This document shows, piece by piece, positions 60,094-64,000 of a DNA stretch of 64,000 bases (positions are counted from its first letter, which is position 1; each line of letters starts with the position of its first letter). Origin of the DNA: Melanocharis versteri (taxonomy: Eukaryota; Chordata; Aves; Passeriformes; Melanocharitidae); assembly GCA_013397845.1 (NCBI GenBank), contig VZTG01002133.1, positions 102,012 to 166,011 on the forward strand. Reading direction: 5' to 3'. Under the pieces are notes generated by a model, which saw only the letters and a list, made by a program, of their open reading frames with translations, had not been told where the DNA came from and made no database searches. The position numbers were made by a program, and so were the translations under genes.

Positions 60094-60412
60094 ATGGCAT
60101 GGAGCTGTGTCAGGGGAGGTTTAGGCTGGATATTAGGAAAAGGTTCTTCACCCAGAAGGTGGTTGGGCACTGAACAGGCTGCCCAGGGAAATGGTCACAG
60201 CCCCAAGCCTGACAGAGCTGAAGAAGTGTTTGGACAACACTCTCAGGCACATGGTGGGATTTTTGGGATGTCCTGTGCCACCCCAGGCACAGGACCAGGA
60301 GTTGGACGATGATCCTCATGGGTCTCTTCNAATTTTTGGGGAGTTGGACTTGATGATCCTCATGGGTCTCTTCCAACCCAGCATATTCTATGACTCTATA
60401 ATTCTGTGATAA
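60094..60412 (+). mobile_element. CR1 LINE 3' end with internal duplication and an N
   Basis: The text GGTTTAGGCTGGATATTAGG, TTCTTCACCCAGAAGGTGGT, GACAACACTCTCAGGCACAT and CATATTCTATGACTCTATAA identifies a CR1 tail, antisense to USP13. A segment of about 31-33 nt is present twice (60299-60329 and 60341-60373) around an N at 60330. The sister copy at 37.7 kb has it once. Confidence 0.9.
60299..60373 (+). repeat. Imperfect direct duplication around the single N
   Basis: Copy 1 (GAGTTGGACGATGATCCTCA...) and copy 2 (GAGTTGGACTTGATGATCCT...) differ only by a TT. They are separated by N plus AATTTTTGGG. This may be an assembly or polishing artefact. Confidence 0.8.
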
Positions 60413-63400
60413 ATGATCAGAGGTCTTTGAGACCAGGATCCCATTAAAAGGTGGAATTTCCAAAGCTGAGTACTATACTTGTAAAAAAATAATAATACAA
60501 CAAAAGATTATTTAATACTACCTGTATATCTTCTGCATTCTGCTGAACACAAAGTCAGGCTCATCCACCAAAAGAGGAAGAGCATTCACAGTGGACAAAA
60601 TAGGAGAGAAGAAACCTACAGCACAGCGTTGGAGATGTGGAAAAAGTCACCAGGAGGCATGACTGCACCTCGGATCTGAATAACGAGAGGTGCAGGACTT
60701 TGTCAGCCAAATTGCAGGGCAGTGGTTGGCTCCCACAGCTGCTGGGTCCAGCTCCAGTCCCTGGAGGAAGCAATACTCAGCACTAGGCCAGGCTTGTGTT
60801 TTGTAGGCAGCCTGCCTTCCCTCCTCATTCCTGTGCAAAGGAATGGCTAACTGGAGTAGGAGCCCTCATCAGAGAAACACAGTTTTTCTAGAAGACACCA
60901 AAAAAACCCCAAAAAGAAATTAAAATGTAAATCATAAACGGCGTATTTTCTCATCTTATGAGACAAGCAAACTAGAAAGTGTCACTAGGTCTCTTAAGTA
61001 CACAGAAATTTGCCTTCTGCTCCTGCCAACTTTCCAGGGACCAACCCTAGTATGTTCTGTTGGAAGCAGGCCAAATCTAAAGACATGAATTTCTCATCTG
61101 TTTATATTTCTAACAATACCACCTTTCTGACAAGATCACCATGCTACAGTTAATCCACGTGGAAAAAATACACTAAATAGCCACTTGTACTTCCAGCTCT
61201 CACTTCTGAAGTCTCTCACCTAATGACTCTCATTGTAGCACAAAGGTGACATTGTTCCCAGATCTTCATCCAAGGAAGATTTAAAGCTCATGGAAAAGGA
61301 ACCTCGACCAGTTTTGAGAACAATCAGTGAAGCTGCCTGTATACACTGGAATATTCACTACTTGAACCCAGACAAGATGACACAACTGACAGAGTGACAA
61401 ACGGGGCAGCAAAAGCCACGTCTCACTGCCCCGTTAAGCTTTGCACAGTTGGAAGTAGGAGAGGGAGCTCCTCCCTCCCAGTACCTCATTTTCTTTGGTA
61501 CCCCCTGACAGGAAAAGCTCTGATTTTGACCATTCCACTCCGCTTGGTCCTTGCAAATTTGTTGCAGCATCTTTCTCTACAATAATAACATCACTTTGTA
61601 CCCTAACACTCACAGGTACAATGGTTCTCAGTGTATTTTAAAGATCACAACATATCCTTACAGGAAAAGCATTAATATACAATTAGTATAGCTAAAGACA
61701 CTTGAGTGTAGAGCTGCTGCATGACAGGTATGACATGACGTGCTGAAGTCAAACTGTAGCAAGGAGCATATTTAAAATGGCAAAATGAGAAGATGTGAGG
61801 AAATACTGAGAAATATTCTTACAAGGGAAAAAAAAACTTCCTCCAGCAAAAATGCAATCTGGAATTTTAGCATGGCTAACAAAACCAAGAGTGTATTTTT
61901 TTAAATTCTTGAACATTATAACAGGGCCAACAAACAGTGTATCTTCTTTCAAAAGGAGGCAGGTACCTCAAGATGAAGAGGCTCACTTAGGTAATACATC
62001 AATAACTTCGGAAAATAAGTCACAAAATCAACCTAATACAAAACATAAACATCTCCCTTTAGCCAAGCAACAACCTGTCTGTATCTTCACTTTCCTTCTG
62101 AATGAAAAACTGCAAAATCACAGTTTTGCTATTTTCAATTTGTAAATGACAGTTTTACCCTAGAAAGCACATGTTACATTTGCCGCTTAGAATCTCCATC
62201 CTACAAACAATATCCAAGTATACACTAGATTATACAGGAATTTAAAACAAAATCGGAGGCAAATCTTTCGCTCAGCTAAGCAGAGGAGTGGTATGGGCTG
62301 AAAAGCTGTGGGAAACATCAGAAACTGAGACTGCTTTTATTTTCACTGGTACTGCATAAGTTCAAACAAGCCTTTTGCCCGGTGAATGCCCGTAACACAA
62401 TTTAAATGAGACATTTTTACATTGGAGGGCAATATTTTCCTAAATCTGAAATCTCTTCCTGACGATGTTAAAAGGATGAAACATTTTTTTAGTAGAGAAA
62501 AAAAATTAAAAATCACACGTTGGTTACCACTCCTCTTGCTACTTTTATCCATAATATCTGTTAAGTTTGGCTCAAATGTTTTATGTTTTGTTCAAACATA
62601 TTGTTTAGATAAACACAGCTTTTGCTGTGTTCAGTTGAGGCTTGTTGCAGGGGGTGGTGATTGTTTTTTAATCTGTAGCAGTATTTTATATCCCTTCCTA
62701 CTTGTTAACAGAAACTTTTCATAAACCATAATATCGAAGAAGCCTGCAAGTGTTACTAAAAACATCAACCATGTGTTCACTCAAGCAGAAAGCTGAAGGA
62801 AAGAATGTGGTATATTGATTTTCCCCCGCCAAAACCTTCTTAAGTATATAATGCAATTATCGCCTCAGCAGTGGAGTCCGATTTGGCAGCTCTAATCAGC
62901 CCAGCTCCCAGTACAGTCAGGGCTGCTGGGTGACACTTGAGATCTGAAGAGAGTGGGTAAAAATAACCTCTGTTCAACAAGACATGACGAACACCAGACA
63001 GCTGAGTCACCTTTAAAACCAAGTCTGATTTTCTATATTGAAAGGAATTATCAAAGAGAGCGGGAATTATCAAATAGAAGGGGATAAAGGATTCAAAAAA
63101 TGTGTCTGAAACGTATCTTTCACTGAATATTCTGTAATGCAATAAGCTTCCTTCTGATTGCTGCCACTGACATTAACATCAACCACCTTTGGGAAACCTC
63201 AGTTTCCTGTGGAGAAGCAACCTTTAATAAAATTTTCAACCTCTGTTGGAAAAGTCTAATTTCTAAGCACCTGTTTCCTACAAAGCACTGCCCATTCATG
63301 AAGGTTTCTAGTATTAGCAGCGAAGTTAAAAATGAGTCAGGCCCCAAATCTTCCACGGAACACATGCAATCTGTGCAGCTGGTGGGTATTTTGTAAGACA

Positions 63401-63699
63401 CCGTAGAAATAACACCACAGAAAGTTTACTGTGCATGAAACATTCATCTAACAGCAAATGAACTAAGCTAGCGGGAAATACTACAAGTTCATTGAAGTTC
63501 GGTGATGTAACTGAAACCCTGGAGGAGAAAGTGTTTCAGGGGAACTTTCACGCTGATTTTCAGGATGAGCTTTTACCTTGGAAGCTTCCTCTGAAGATTT
63601 TGAATAGAATGAGCACCGAGGCAGCAGGAAAACAAAATAATTGACATCTGCTCGCCAAAATACACCAACGAGAAGGCCATCACTGTCCCTTTTTCACTA

Positions 63700-64000
63700 C
63701 CTCGGTGTGAAAGCAAAGCAGGGCTCCGGGCGGAGCGCACAGACCCCGACAACCAGAGCAAGCAGGCAAGTTTCCCCCAAACCACAAAGCCCCCGTGTCC
63801 AATCAACCCCTTCAGCCCGGCGTGAAGGAGGAGAATAAACAAACGCACGCAGGAAGGAACCGCGCTGCCGCGGGCGAGCCGGCAGCGATGCGCGGGGAGC
63901 GCCGCGACCCCGACCCCGGGCGGGGGGAGCACCGCGGGGGCCGGGGGCCGCGGCAGGTGGAGGAAGGGATCGGGGGGATCCTGGAGCCTGAGGGGGAGGC
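63700..64000 (-). promoter_or_regulatory. CpG-rich edge, probable flank of the USP13 promoter CpG island
   Basis: GC and CpG density rise steeply toward the window end (for example GCCGCGGGCGAGCCGGCAGC and GGGCCGCGGC), unlike the AT-rich rest. It lies upstream of USP13 exon 2 on the - strand, where the first exon and promoter are expected. The transcription start cannot be placed. Confidence 0.55.

Larger units (their letters stand above)
54426..64000 (-). other. USP13: USP13 intron 1 (partial; exon 1 beyond the window)
   Basis: No exon encoding the expected first-exon residues (a stretch like VYKNECAFSYDSP) is visible up to 64000, so the window ends inside intron 1 or just short of exon 1. 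Contents are a CR1 at about 60.1-60.4 kb, a poly(A) run at about 56593-56612 and the CpG-rich edge. ORFs of 153 and 180 codons at 58502-58963 (-) and 59770-60312 (+) lack family motifs. Confidence 0.65.

Noticed and set aside
59770..60312. 180-codon + strand ORF
   Set aside because: Its end lies in a CR1 tail and the rest is intron sequence without motifs or splice context.
60520..60545. Tiny AG...GT-bounded segment on the - strand next to the CR1 at 60.1-60.4 kb
   Set aside because: Short, no coding match to USP13 exon 1 residues, and probably chance splice-like letters.

Overview
This is a stretch of vertebrate, almost certainly bird, nuclear DNA. Two single-copy genes with canonical GT-AG introns fill it, and the only transposon family I recognise is CR1, the usual LINE of bird genomes. 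The species cannot be named from the sequence; the compact introns (USP13 exons 2 to 21 fit in about 36 kb) suit a bird.

Left side, + strand (902-5728): the last six coding exons of PEX5L (PEX5-related protein, also called TRIP8b). They encode the C-terminal tetratricopeptide-repeat (TPR) half and the stop codon. The N-terminal exons lie to the left of the window. A long AT-rich tract follows and probably holds the 3' UTR, with candidate poly(A) signals at 5896 and 11940.

Middle (about 5.7-18.1 kb): the 12.4 kb between the PEX5L and USP13 stop codons. The two genes converge tail to tail, as I recall for human 3q26.33. No third gene is supported; one exon-like ORF at 13578-13829 is reported as a curiosity.

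Right side, - strand (54425 down to 18104): 20 coding exons of USP13, a ubiquitin-specific protease. They run from the N-terminal zinc-finger region (exon 2) through the UBP zinc finger, the Cys box, two UBA domains inserted in the catalytic domain, and the His box to the stop. All exon phases join without a frame break and give 810 codons plus stop. The first coding exon is not in the window, so it should lie beyond 64000. A GC/CpG-rich edge at about 63.7-64.0 kb fits the flank of the USP13 promoter CpG island.

Introns carry degraded CR1 copies (about 24.3, 37.7, 43.8, 47.7 and 60.1 kb), A/C- or T/G-rich simple tracts and small hairpins. The points most worth checking are a 22-nt frame-shifting candidate microexon in USP13 intron 3, an in-frame 27-nt USP13 microexon, and a duplication next to the single N at 60330 that looks like an assembly fault. 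I saw no unknown multi-gene system; most of the window is ordinary conserved gene and intron sequence.
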